From: an uncultured Rhodovulum sp. | GTDB taxonomy: Bacteria; Pseudomonadota; Alphaproteobacteria; Rhodobacterales; Rhodobacteraceae | NCBI GenBank assembly: GCA_946221765.1 | Contig: CAMIMK010000200.1 | Coordinates: 1 to 6,027, forward strand | DNA: 6,027 nt | Direction: 5' to 3' | Shown here: piece by piece, positions 1-5,760 of the stretch | Numbering within the stretch: the first letter of the stretch is position 1 | Layout: every line of letters begins with the position of its first letter | The notes under the pieces: model-generated | Seen by the model: only the letters and a program-made list of their open reading frames with translations | Databases searched by the model: none | Told to the model about the DNA's origin: nothing | Made by a program: the position numbers and the translations under genes

Positions 1-210
1 GGCGAGCGTCTGGGCGCCACCGGGCTTGAGCGCGGCGAAGGCGTCGGAGGCGAGCGCCCGCGTGACGGCCCCCTTGGTCAGGCGGTCCACCCGCCGGGTC
101 ACCGGATCGAGCCCGCCGTCCGGCGTCGCGAAAATCACGATCCGCCCGGAAAGCCCCGGAAGGTCCGCGGGATCGAGCGCGGCGAAGGTGGTTTTCAGTG
201 GCGCTGTCAC
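1..210 (-). CDS. pepA: Leucyl aminopeptidase (M17 family), N-terminal part, runs off the window
   Basis: This is the first 70 codons of a cytosolic leucyl aminopeptidase, a manganese- or zinc-dependent exopeptidase that removes N-terminal residues from peptides. I read the minus strand directly: the product begins VTAPLKTTFAALD and continues through RIVIFATPDGGL and RVDRLTKGAVTRAL, which fits the variable N-terminal macro-like domain of alphaproteobacterial PepA. The C-terminal M17 catalytic domain, with its metal ligands, lies outside the window, so activity cannot be judged. The start is GTG at 208-210, with a GGAG ribosome binding site about six bases upstream; I saw no better in-frame start before it. 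The gene is divergent from lptF, the same arrangement as pepA/lptF in E. coli, which supports the assignment. The family's N-terminus is poorly conserved, so the call leans on context. Confidence 0.8.
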   Translation of the reverse strand, partial: MTAPLKTTFAALDPADLPGLSGRIVIFATPDGGLDPVTRRVDRLTKGAVTRALASDAFAALKPGGAQTLA

Positions 211-266
211 GACGGTCTCCGTAAGGTTCGCTCGCAGAACGCAACGCGTAGCGGCTTTGACGACGA

Positions 267-289
267 TTGGCCAGACGAGGCTTGGCCAG
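267..289. repeat. Paired TTGGCCAG boxes upstream of lptF
   Basis: The octamer TTGGCCAG occurs at 267-274 and again at 282-289, a 15-base period. Each copy contains the palindrome TGGCCA, so the pair can be read on either strand, and GGCCA/TGGCC (270-274 and 284-288 region) could also form a short hairpin. The location just downstream of the only -35-like sequence is where an operator might sit. No known regulator is recognised from this motif, and in DNA this GC-rich the pair may be chance. Confidence 0.35.
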
Positions 290-333
290 GGGCGCGGGTG
301 CCGGGGCGGTCACGCGGTCGTCGCAACATGTCC

Positions 334-340
334 GAGGTGA
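334..340 (+). promoter_or_regulatory. Ribosome binding site of lptF
   Basis: GAGGTGA lies ten bases before the GTG start at 351, a little farther than usual. It is the only good purine-rich match to the 16S rRNA tail near the beginning of the LptF family similarity, so it decides the start at 351 over the upstream in-frame TTG at 267. Confidence 0.6.
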
Positions 341-350
341 GACGAGCCGC

Positions 351-1493
351 GTGAGCCTGCTGAGCCGCTATATCCTGCGCCACCTCGCGGCGGCCTTCGG
401 ATTCTTCCTGCTGGTCTTCACCGGGGTGGTGTGGCTGACCCAGGCCGTGCGGCTGATCGACACGGTGATCGCCGGCGGCGAGGGCCCGCGGGTGTTCCTC
501 CAGTTCTCGCTGCTGGTGCTGCCGCAGGTGATGGTGATCGTGCTGCCGCTGTCGGCGATCGGGGCCGCGCTCTATGCGCTGAACCGGCTCTATACCGATA
601 CCGAGCTCATCGTGATGATGGCGGCCGGCATCGGGCCGGGACGGCTCCTGCGCCCGGTGCTCGTCTTCGGCGCCGCCGTCGCCGCGCTCATGCTGGTGGT
701 GACAACCCTGCTCGTGCCGCTCTCGGGGCGCGAGCTGGCCGAGCGGCGCCAGCAGATCGGCTCGGACATGGCCAGCACGCTGATCGTGCCCCGGCAGTTC
801 ATTCATCCGATGACCGGGGTGACGCTCTTCATCGACGACGCCAGCCGGGCGGGCGAAATGGGGGGCCTGTTCCTCAACGACCAGCGCGACCCGGCGCAGG
901 TCGTCACCTATTCGGCCGAGCGCGCCCAGCTTCTGCGCGAGGGCGACGAGGCGCGGCTGGTGATGCTCGACGGCATCGCCCTGACCGCGCGCGACCGCAA
1001 CCTCAACACCGTCCGCTTCGACCGCTTCGTCTTCGACCTGAGCGATCTGCTGCGCGACGACGACGTGCGGACGCCGCGGCCGTCGGAATACGGGGTGGCG
1101 GCGCTGCTCTTTCCCAGCGCGGCGATGCTGGCGGGCGATCGCTACGACCGGGGGGATTTCATCTCGGAGGGGCATTACAAGCTGGCGCTGCCGCTTCTCG
1201 CCCTGCTCTATCCGGTGATCGCGCTGGTCACGCTGCTGGCCGGCGGGTATCGCCGGGGCGGATTCGGGCGGCGGGTCGTGGTGGCGGTGGCGGTGGCGGT
1301 CATGGTGCATGTCCTGCAGCTGGTGATGCGGGGCCGCGTGCAGGATGATGCCGGGCTCTGGCCGGCCATGTACCTTCCCCATCTGCTGGGGATGATCTAT
1401 TGCGCCGCCCTGTTCTGGTGGATCGAGCGGGGCCGGCGGCCGCGCGGCGGCCTCCCGGGCGGCGGATCCCCCGCCGGGGAGGGTGCGGCGTGA
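351..1493 (+). CDS. lptF: LPS export ABC transporter permease LptF
   Basis: LptF is one of the two inner-membrane permease subunits of the LptB2FG complex, which uses ATP hydrolysed by LptB to lift LPS from the inner membrane and pass it to LptA. The 380-residue product has the family layout. Three membrane segments come first (about 12-32, 50-78 and 100-124), then a periplasmic beta-jellyroll domain (about 125-270), then three more segments (about 276-298, 308-326 and 338-358). The stretch TDTELIVMMAAGIGPGRLLRP at residues 82-102 is the conserved cytoplasmic coupling region that contacts LptB, and SEGHYKLALPL opens the second membrane half. I chose GTG at 351 because the similarity begins at SLLSRYILR and a ribosome binding site precedes it; an in-frame TTG at 267 would add 28 residues unlike the family. 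The Gly/Pro-rich tail (361-380) overlaps a possible RNA hairpin. The stop overlaps the lptG start as GTGA, which implies coupled translation. Confidence 0.93.
   Translation: MSLLSRYILRHLAAAFGFFLLVFTGVVWLTQAVRLIDTVIAGGEGPRVFLQFSLLVLPQVMVIVLPLSAIGAALYALNRLYTDTELIVMMAAGIGPGRLLRPVLVFGAAVAALMLVVTTLLVPLSGRELAERRQQIGSDMASTLIVPRQFIHPMTGVTLFIDDASRAGEMGGLFLNDQRDPAQVVTYSAERAQLLREGDEARLVMLDGIALTARDRNLNTVRFDRFVFDLSDLLRDDDVRTPRPSEYGVAALLFPSAAMLAGDRYDRGDFISEGHYKLALPLLALLYPVIALVTLLAGGYRRGGFGRRVVVAVAVAVMVHVLQLVMRGRVQDDAGLWPAMYLPHLLGMIYCAALFWWIERGRRPRGGLPGGGSPAGEGAA
1451..1482 (+). promoter_or_regulatory. Possible RNA hairpin masking the lptG ribosome binding site
   Basis: CCTCCC (1451-1456) is complementary to GGGAGG (1477-1482), and CGGCGG (1460-1465) to CCGCCG (1471-1476). 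Together they give two stacked six-pair helices, with a three-G bulge at 1457-1459 and a five-base loop ATCCC. The right arm contains the Shine-Dalgarno sequence of lptG. Ribosomes finishing lptF would melt the helix, so it could enforce coupled LptF/LptG synthesis. The pairing was found by eye; its biological role is inference. Confidence 0.4.
1476..1483 (+). promoter_or_regulatory. Ribosome binding site of lptG
   Basis: GGGGAGGG lies six bases before the GTG at 1490 and is a strong match to the 16S rRNA tail. It fixes the lptG start at the GTGA overlap with lptF. Confidence 0.7.
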
Positions 1494-2590
1494 CGCTCTG
1501 GCTCTATCTCCTGCGCGGCTTCCTGCGGGCCGTCCTCGCCGTCTTCGCCGTGATCGCGGTTCTCGTGCTGCTGTTCGGCTTCGTGGAGAACCTGCGGCGC
1601 TTCGGCGAGGTGCCGTCGGTGGCGGGGCATGACCTGCTGACGCTGACCCTGCTCCAGGCGCCGGAAACGCTCTACCGGGTGTTTCCGCTGGTGCTGATGC
1701 TGGCGAGCCTCCTCTGCTTCCTCGGCCTCGCGCGGACGAGCGAACTCGTGGTGATGCGGGCCGCCGGCATCTCGGCCCTGCGGCTCATCACCGTGCCTGC
1801 GGTCGCCTCGATCCTGTTCGGCATCGCCTTCGTGATGGCGGTCAATCCCTTCGTCGCCGCCTCGATCCGGCGCGGGCAGGCCGTGGAGCAGGATTTCAAC
1901 CACACGAGCCCCAGCCTGCTGTCCTTCTCCAAGGACGGCGTCTGGCTCCGGCAGGCAGACGAGGGCGGCGGGCAGACGGTGATCCAAGCGGCGCGCGCGA
2001 ATGCCGAGGGCACGATCCTGCTCGAGGTGCGGCTCCACCGCTTCGACCCCGAGGGCCGGATCTTCGCGCGGATCGAGTCGCCCTCGGCCCGGCTCATCAC
2101 CGGGGCCTGGGAGCTGCCGGGCGCCGTGGCCTGGGAATTGCAGCCCGATCAGAGCTTCGCCAAGGTCAGCGACCGCCAGACCCTGCGGCTCGCCACGACG
2201 CTGACCGGCGCGCAGATCCAGGAGAGCTTCTCTCCGCCCGAGGTGATCAGCATCTGGGCGCTGCCGGGTTTCATCTCGCAGATGGAGGCGGCGGGCTTCT
2301 CGGCGGTGCGCCACCGGCTGTTCCTGCAGGGCGAGATCGCCCGGCCGGTTCTCTTCACCGCGATGGTGCTGATCGGCGCGGCCTTCGCGCTCCGGCCGGC
2401 CCGCTCGGGGCAGACCGGGGTGATGATGCTGCTGTCGGTGCTGTGCGGCTTCCTGCTCTATTTCCTCACCGACTTTTCCGCGACCCTCGGCGCCCAGGGC
2501 CAGCTGCCGCTGCCGGTCGCGGTCTGGACGCCGCCGATCGCGGCGATCCTTCTTGTCACATCGCTGCTGCTGCATCTCGAAGATGGTTGA
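1490..2590 (+). CDS. lptG: LPS export ABC transporter permease LptG
   Basis: LptG pairs with LptF in the inner membrane to form the transmembrane channel of LptB2FG. The 366-residue product starts VTLWLYLLRGFLRAVLAVF and has the expected 3+3 membrane plan: segments at about 10-32, 58-82 and 98-122, a periplasmic beta-rich domain (about 123-280), then segments at about 285-302, 308-327 and 341-361. The coupling-helix signature TSELVVMRAAGISALRLI is at residues 83-100. FSPPEVISIWALPGFISQMEAAGFSAVRHR (247-276) is the typical LptG stretch just before the second membrane half, and it separates this protein from its paralogue LptF. GTG at 1490 overlaps the lptF stop by four bases and has a strong ribosome binding site. 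The gene ends in two consecutive in-frame stops, TGA (2588) and TAG (2591), and the lptD start lies inside its last codons. Confidence 0.94.
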   Translation: MTLWLYLLRGFLRAVLAVFAVIAVLVLLFGFVENLRRFGEVPSVAGHDLLTLTLLQAPETLYRVFPLVLMLASLLCFLGLARTSELVVMRAAGISALRLITVPAVASILFGIAFVMAVNPFVAASIRRGQAVEQDFNHTSPSLLSFSKDGVWLRQADEGGGQTVIQAARANAEGTILLEVRLHRFDPEGRIFARIESPSARLITGAWELPGAVAWELQPDQSFAKVSDRQTLRLATTLTGAQIQESFSPPEVISIWALPGFISQMEAAGFSAVRHRLFLQGEIARPVLFTAMVLIGAAFALRPARSGQTGVMMLLSVLCGFLLYFLTDFSATLGAQGQLPLPVAVWTPPIAAILLVTSLLLHLEDG

Positions 2591-4802
2591 TAGACATACA
2601 CCTTTCTCCGGACTGTCCCTGCGGTCCATGGCCGGCGCCGGGCTGATGGCCGGCCTTCTCGCCGCCGCCGCCGGCGAGGCCCCTGTCCGCGCCGCGGAGG
2701 GCAACGTCCCTGTCCGCGCCGCGGACGGGACCCCATCGGAGGCCCCGGTCAATCTCATCGCCGACCGCGTCACCCTCGACCAGGAGCGCGAGGTGCTGAC
2801 GGCCGAGGGCCATGTCGAGGTGCTCTATGACGGGCGCGTGCTCCGCGCGACCCGGATCACCTATGACCGGCGCGCCAGCCGCATCGCCGCCGACGGCCCG
2901 CTGACGATCGTCGACCCGGACGGCAGCATCCTGCTCGCCGATGCCGCCACCCTCGACCCCGAGCTCCGCGACGGCCTTGTCGAGGGCGCGCGCGTGCTGA
3001 TCGACGCCCAGCTGCAGATCGCCGCCGTCGAGGTGCGCCGGTCGGGCCGGTTCACCACCCTGCACCGCACCGTGGCGAGCTCCTGCACGATCTGTGCGGA
3101 GAACCCGGTGCCGACCTGGGCGATCCGGGCCGCGCGGGTCACCGAGGATTCGGAGGCGCAGCGCATCTATTTCGAGAACGCGACCTTCGAAGTCGTTGGA
3201 TTTCCGATCGTCTACCTGCCGCGGATGAGCATCCCGGACCCGCAGGCGGAGCGGGCGAACGGCGTGCTGTTCCCGCGCGGATTGCGGTCGGACATCTACG
3301 GGTTCGGGGCGAAGCTGCCCTACTATTTCGTGCTCGGGCCGAGTTCCGACGCGACGCTCACCCCCTTCGTCACCACCGGGGGCACGCGGATCCTGGAGGG
3401 CGAATACCGCCGCCGCTTCCTGACGGGGGGGCTCGACGCCAACGGGGCCTTTGCCCTCGACGACGGGCTCGGCGGCGGCGCGGGGCGCGGTTTCGTCATG
3501 TCGCGCGGGGCCTTCGCGCTCGGGCGGGGCTTCATCACCGACTTCGACGTGAATGTCGCGAGCGACCGCCGCTTTCTCCAGCAGTTCGACTATACCGATG
3601 CCGACCGGCTGACGAGCACGGTCGGCATCCGCCGCACCCGGGGCAAGGACAACCTTCACCTCGGCATGATCGCCTTCCAGAGCCTGCGCGAGTCCGAGGA
3701 CACCGGGACGGTGCCCTTCGTGCTGCCGACCCTCACCTACCGCCGGATCCTGCAGGATCCGCTGGCGGGCGGGCGGCTTGCCTATGACATCGACGTGCTC
3801 GGGCTGCTGCGCCGGGACGGCCGCGACATGCTGCGGGGCGGGGGCGGCATCGACTGGCGGCGGGGCTGGCAGTCGGCCCGGGGCATGCTCGTCGAGACGA
3901 CCGCCTCGGCGGCCTTCGACCTCTACCAGGTCTGGGACGACCCCTCTGCCCCGGACCGGACCTTCGCCCGGGTCCTGCCCGAAGTCTCCGCCGAGCTGCG
4001 CTGGCCCTGGATGCGCCAGTCGGGGCGGGCGGCGGAGGTCGTGCAGCCGATCGTCCAGCTGATCTGGTCGGACATCGTCGGCAACGGCGACACGGTGCCG
4101 AACGAGGACAGCCAGCTGCCGGAATTCGACGAGACGAACCTGTTCTCGGCCAACCGCTTCCCGGGGCGCGACCGCCACGAGACCGGGCTGCGGGCCAATC
4201 TCGGCATCACCTACGACCGGATTGCCCCCGGCGGCTGGGAATTCGGCCTGACTCTCGGCCGGGTGCTGCAGGCCGACCCGAATCCCGACATGCCGGAGGG
4301 AACCGGGCTTGCCGGGCGCTGGTCCGACTATGTCGGCGCCGCGAGCGTCAGCCATGGTCCCGCGACCTTTGCGGCCCGGGCGCTCTTCGACAGCGAGATG
4401 ACCTTCCGCCGCAACGACATCGGCTTCGGCCTCCACGGCGCGGCGACCGATGTCACCACGACCTGGGTCTATCTGGCCGAGGACGACAGTAACCCGATCC
4501 TCGGGCCGCAACCGGAAACGAGCGAACTGCGCATCGACGCCCGCTACCGCGTGCACCCGAATGTCGAGCTGCGCGGGCTCTATCGCTACGATCTCGTTGC
4601 CCGCGAGCCGCTGCGGGCGGGAGCGAGCGTGACCTACGGCAACGAGTGCACCGAACTCGACCTTTCCATATCCCGGCGCTACACCTCCACCGACAACCTG
4701 CCGCCCTCGACATCGGTGGGGTTCAGCGTGCAGCTCGCAGGGCTTGGAGACCCGCGCGCGGCACGCTGGCCCGCCCGCGTGTGCCGGGGCGGCGCCGGAT
4801 GA
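2583..4802 (+). CDS. lptD: LPS assembly outer-membrane protein LptD
   Basis: LptD (formerly Imp/OstA) is the outer-membrane barrel that, with the lipoprotein LptE in the gammaproteobacteria, inserts LPS into the outer leaflet. The 739-residue product, close to the family's usual size, starts with a signal peptide (basic start, hydrophobic stretch about 16-31, probable cleavage near residues 30-47). An LptA/OstA-like periplasmic domain (about 56-150) follows, with NLIADRVTLDQEREVLTAEGHVEV as its first repeat. The conserved VxGxPxxYxPxxxxPDP segment (204-220) leads into a long beta-barrel that ends in the amphipathic strand STSVGFSVQLAGLG. Cysteines are C168 and C171 (a CxxC in the periplasmic part), C689 in the barrel and C734 near the C-terminus. 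The ATG at 2583 lies within lptG, with an eight-base overlap and only a weak upstream purine stretch; ATG at 2628 is the alternative but would shorten the signal peptide to almost its hydrophobic core. Codon use matches its neighbours. Confidence 0.94.
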   Translation: MVDRHTPFSGLSLRSMAGAGLMAGLLAAAAGEAPVRAAEGNVPVRAADGTPSEAPVNLIADRVTLDQEREVLTAEGHVEVLYDGRVLRATRITYDRRASRIAADGPLTIVDPDGSILLADAATLDPELRDGLVEGARVLIDAQLQIAAVEVRRSGRFTTLHRTVASSCTICAENPVPTWAIRAARVTEDSEAQRIYFENATFEVVGFPIVYLPRMSIPDPQAERANGVLFPRGLRSDIYGFGAKLPYYFVLGPSSDATLTPFVTTGGTRILEGEYRRRFLTGGLDANGAFALDDGLGGGAGRGFVMSRGAFALGRGFITDFDVNVASDRRFLQQFDYTDADRLTSTVGIRRTRGKDNLHLGMIAFQSLRESEDTGTVPFVLPTLTYRRILQDPLAGGRLAYDIDVLGLLRRDGRDMLRGGGGIDWRRGWQSARGMLVETTASAAFDLYQVWDDPSAPDRTFARVLPEVSAELRWPWMRQSGRAAEVVQPIVQLIWSDIVGNGDTVPNEDSQLPEFDETNLFSANRFPGRDRHETGLRANLGITYDRIAPGGWEFGLTLGRVLQADPNPDMPEGTGLAGRWSDYVGAASVSHGPATFAARALFDSEMTFRRNDIGFGLHGAATDVTTTWVYLAEDDSNPILGPQPETSELRIDARYRVHPNVELRGLYRYDLVAREPLRAGASVTYGNECTELDLSISRRYTSTDNLPPSTSVGFSVQLAGLGDPRAARWPARVCRGGAG
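2681..2725 (+). repeat. 27-base-period direct repeat at the LptD signal peptide junction
   Basis: CCCTGTCCGCGCCGCGGA occurs at 2681-2698 and identically at 2708-2725. The 27-base spacing is exactly nine codons, so the protein shows PVRAAEGN then PVRAADGT. Each copy contains TCCGCG-C-CGCGGA, an interrupted palindrome. It reads as a recent in-frame duplication near the signal peptide cleavage site. Confidence 0.8.
3744..3761. repeat. 18-base perfect palindrome inside lptD
   Basis: CGGATCCTGCAGGATCCG is identical to its reverse complement. It lies in the coding sequence for residues RILQDP of the barrel. No function is evident; the amino acids are ordinary for this region, so it may be accidental. 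Confidence 0.7.
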
Positions 4803-4810
4803 GACGAGGC

Positions 4811-4819
4811 GAGGAAGGA
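4811..4819 (+). promoter_or_regulatory. Ribosome binding site of the surA-like gene
   Basis: GAGGAAGGA ends six bases before the ATG at 4826. It decides that start over the in-frame ATG at 4799, which overlaps the lptD stop (ATGA) but has only a weak GGGGCGG stretch ahead of it. Confidence 0.75.
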
Positions 4820-4825
4820 CAGGGC

Positions 4826-5752
4826 ATGGGTCGGGCAGGACTTGGGGCGACGCTGGCGCTCGGCTGGGGGCTGGCGCTGGCGGCGCCGGTGGCCCTTCTC
4901 GGGCTGGCGGGCGCCGGCGCGCCGGGCGCGGCACGCGCGGCGAATTCCTTCGCGGCGGTCCGGACGGTGAATGGCGCCGCGGTGACCGGCTATGACATCG
5001 GCCAGCGGGTTCTGCTGCTCGAGGCGCTCGGCGCGACCGGCAACCTCCGCGAGACGGCTCTGAAGCAGCTGACCGAGGACCGTCTCAAGGAACAGTCGGC
5101 CAAGGGCTTCGGGGTGGAACTGCCGCCCGAGGCGATCGAGCAGGGCCTGGAGGAATTCGCCACCCAGCGCGGCATCACCTCCGAGGACGTGCTGAAGGTG
5201 CTGGAGGCCCGCAAGATCGACCGCCAGACGCTCGACGACTTCATCAGGGCGGGGCTCCTCTGGCGCGAGGTGGTGGGTGGCCAGTTCCGGACGCGCGCGA
5301 TCACCCCGCGCGAAATGCTGCAGCTGGCCGAGATCGCCCTGCCCTTCGCCGAGCGCGGCGAGGCCGAGACCCAGGCCCTCGCCGCCCAGCTCTCGCGCGA
5401 TCTGGCGCAGGGCGCGAGCTTCGAGCAGGCGGTGCAGACCTACAGCCGCAGCGCCTCGGCCGAGCGGGGCGGGCTGATCGACCCGCTGCCGGCCGCCAAC
5501 ATGCCCCCGGCGATCCGCAGCGAGGTGCTGACGCTCCGGCCCGGGCAGGTGTCGCGGCCGATCCCGATTTCCGGCGGCATCGCCCTGCTGAAGCTCGTCT
5601 CGATCGACAAGGTCGCGCCGGAGAAGCTCGACCCCAAGGATCCGCAGGTCCGCGAGGCGGTGCGGGGACGGCTCTTCAACGAACGGATCACCGCCTTCGG
5701 CCAGGGCTACCTTCAGGAGCTCATGACCGACGCGCTGATCGTCGACCGCTAG
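4826..5752 (+). CDS. surA: SurA-like periplasmic chaperone with a parvulin domain
   Basis: SurA-type proteins bind unfolded outer-membrane proteins in the periplasm and deliver them to the BAM machinery; LptD is a known client in E. coli. The 308-residue product has a signal peptide with a long hydrophobic stretch (about 7-33) and a likely cleavage after ARA at residues 36-38. A SurA N-terminal chaperone domain follows (about 40-160: AVRTVNGAAVTGYDIGQR, then helices including the pair around LKQLTEDRLKEQ). Then comes one parvulin-type domain (about 166-260, containing GASFEQAVQTYSRSASAERGGLIDPLP) and a C-terminal helix (270-304) that would pack on the N-domain. E. coli SurA is about 430 residues with two parvulin domains; a single domain is usual for the alphaproteobacterial form. 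The usual catalytic histidines are not seen, so chaperone activity is more likely than isomerase activity. Its place between lptD and pdxA matches surA; equivalence rests on that and the domain order. Confidence 0.85.
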   Translation: MGRAGLGATLALGWGLALAAPVALLGLAGAGAPGAARAANSFAAVRTVNGAAVTGYDIGQRVLLLEALGATGNLRETALKQLTEDRLKEQSAKGFGVELPPEAIEQGLEEFATQRGITSEDVLKVLEARKIDRQTLDDFIRAGLLWREVVGGQFRTRAITPREMLQLAEIALPFAERGEAETQALAAQLSRDLAQGASFEQAVQTYSRSASAERGGLIDPLPAANMPPAIRSEVLTLRPGQVSRPIPISGGIALLKLVSIDKVAPEKLDPKDPQVREAVRGRLFNERITAFGQGYLQELMTDALIVDR

Positions 5753-5760
5753 GCCGCGCG

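Larger units (their letters stand above)
211..350. promoter_or_regulatory. Divergent pepA-lptF intergenic region
   Basis: This 140-base gap separates two divergent starts, so promoters for both pepA and the lptFGD operon are expected here. On the plus strand TTGACG at 257-262 resembles a -35 box, but no convincing -10 element lies 16-18 bases downstream, so I do not call a promoter precisely. On the minus strand no clear pair was found either. The gap also holds two copies of TTGGCCAG (267-274 and 282-289) and a short reading frame (328-354) that ends on the lptF start. That a promoter is present is inferred from gene orientation; its exact position is not visible. Confidence 0.5.

Noticed and set aside
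26..340. A 104-codon plus-strand frame opposite pepA
   Set aside because: It lies antisense to the pepA N-terminus, is Ser/Arg/Val low-complexity, and has no ribosome binding site or family resemblance.
267..350. Longer lptF start at TTG 267
   Set aside because: The extra 28 residues (Arg/Gly/Ala-rich) are unlike the LptF family, which begins near SLLSRYILR, and the TTG has no ribosome binding site; GTG at 351 does.
207..1382. A 391-codon minus-strand frame opposite lptF
   Set aside because: Its product is His/Arg/Gln-rich low-complexity sequence, as expected from the antisense of a Val/Ala/Leu-rich membrane protein; LptF on the other strand explains the region.
1397..2773. A 458-codon minus-strand frame opposite lptG
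   Set aside because: It is the same antisense artefact, rich in Arg, His, Gln and Glu, with no recognisable domain and in conflict with the clear lptG frame.
4799..4825. Earlier start for the surA-like gene at ATG 4799 (ATGA overlap with the lptD stop)
   Set aside because: The overlap is attractive, but the ATG at 4826 has a much stronger, well-spaced ribosome binding site and gives a more typical signal peptide. The earlier start cannot be fully excluded.
2556..4934. A 792-codon open frame on the minus strand opposite lptD
   Set aside because: It is a shadow of lptD caused by high GC at third codon positions. The product is rich in Arg, His, Pro and Gly, matches no family I know, and lies fully opposite a well-supported gene.
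5753..5760. Terminator or promoter between the surA-like gene and pdxA
   Set aside because: The gap is only eight bases, with no hairpin and no T-run; continued transcription is far more likely.
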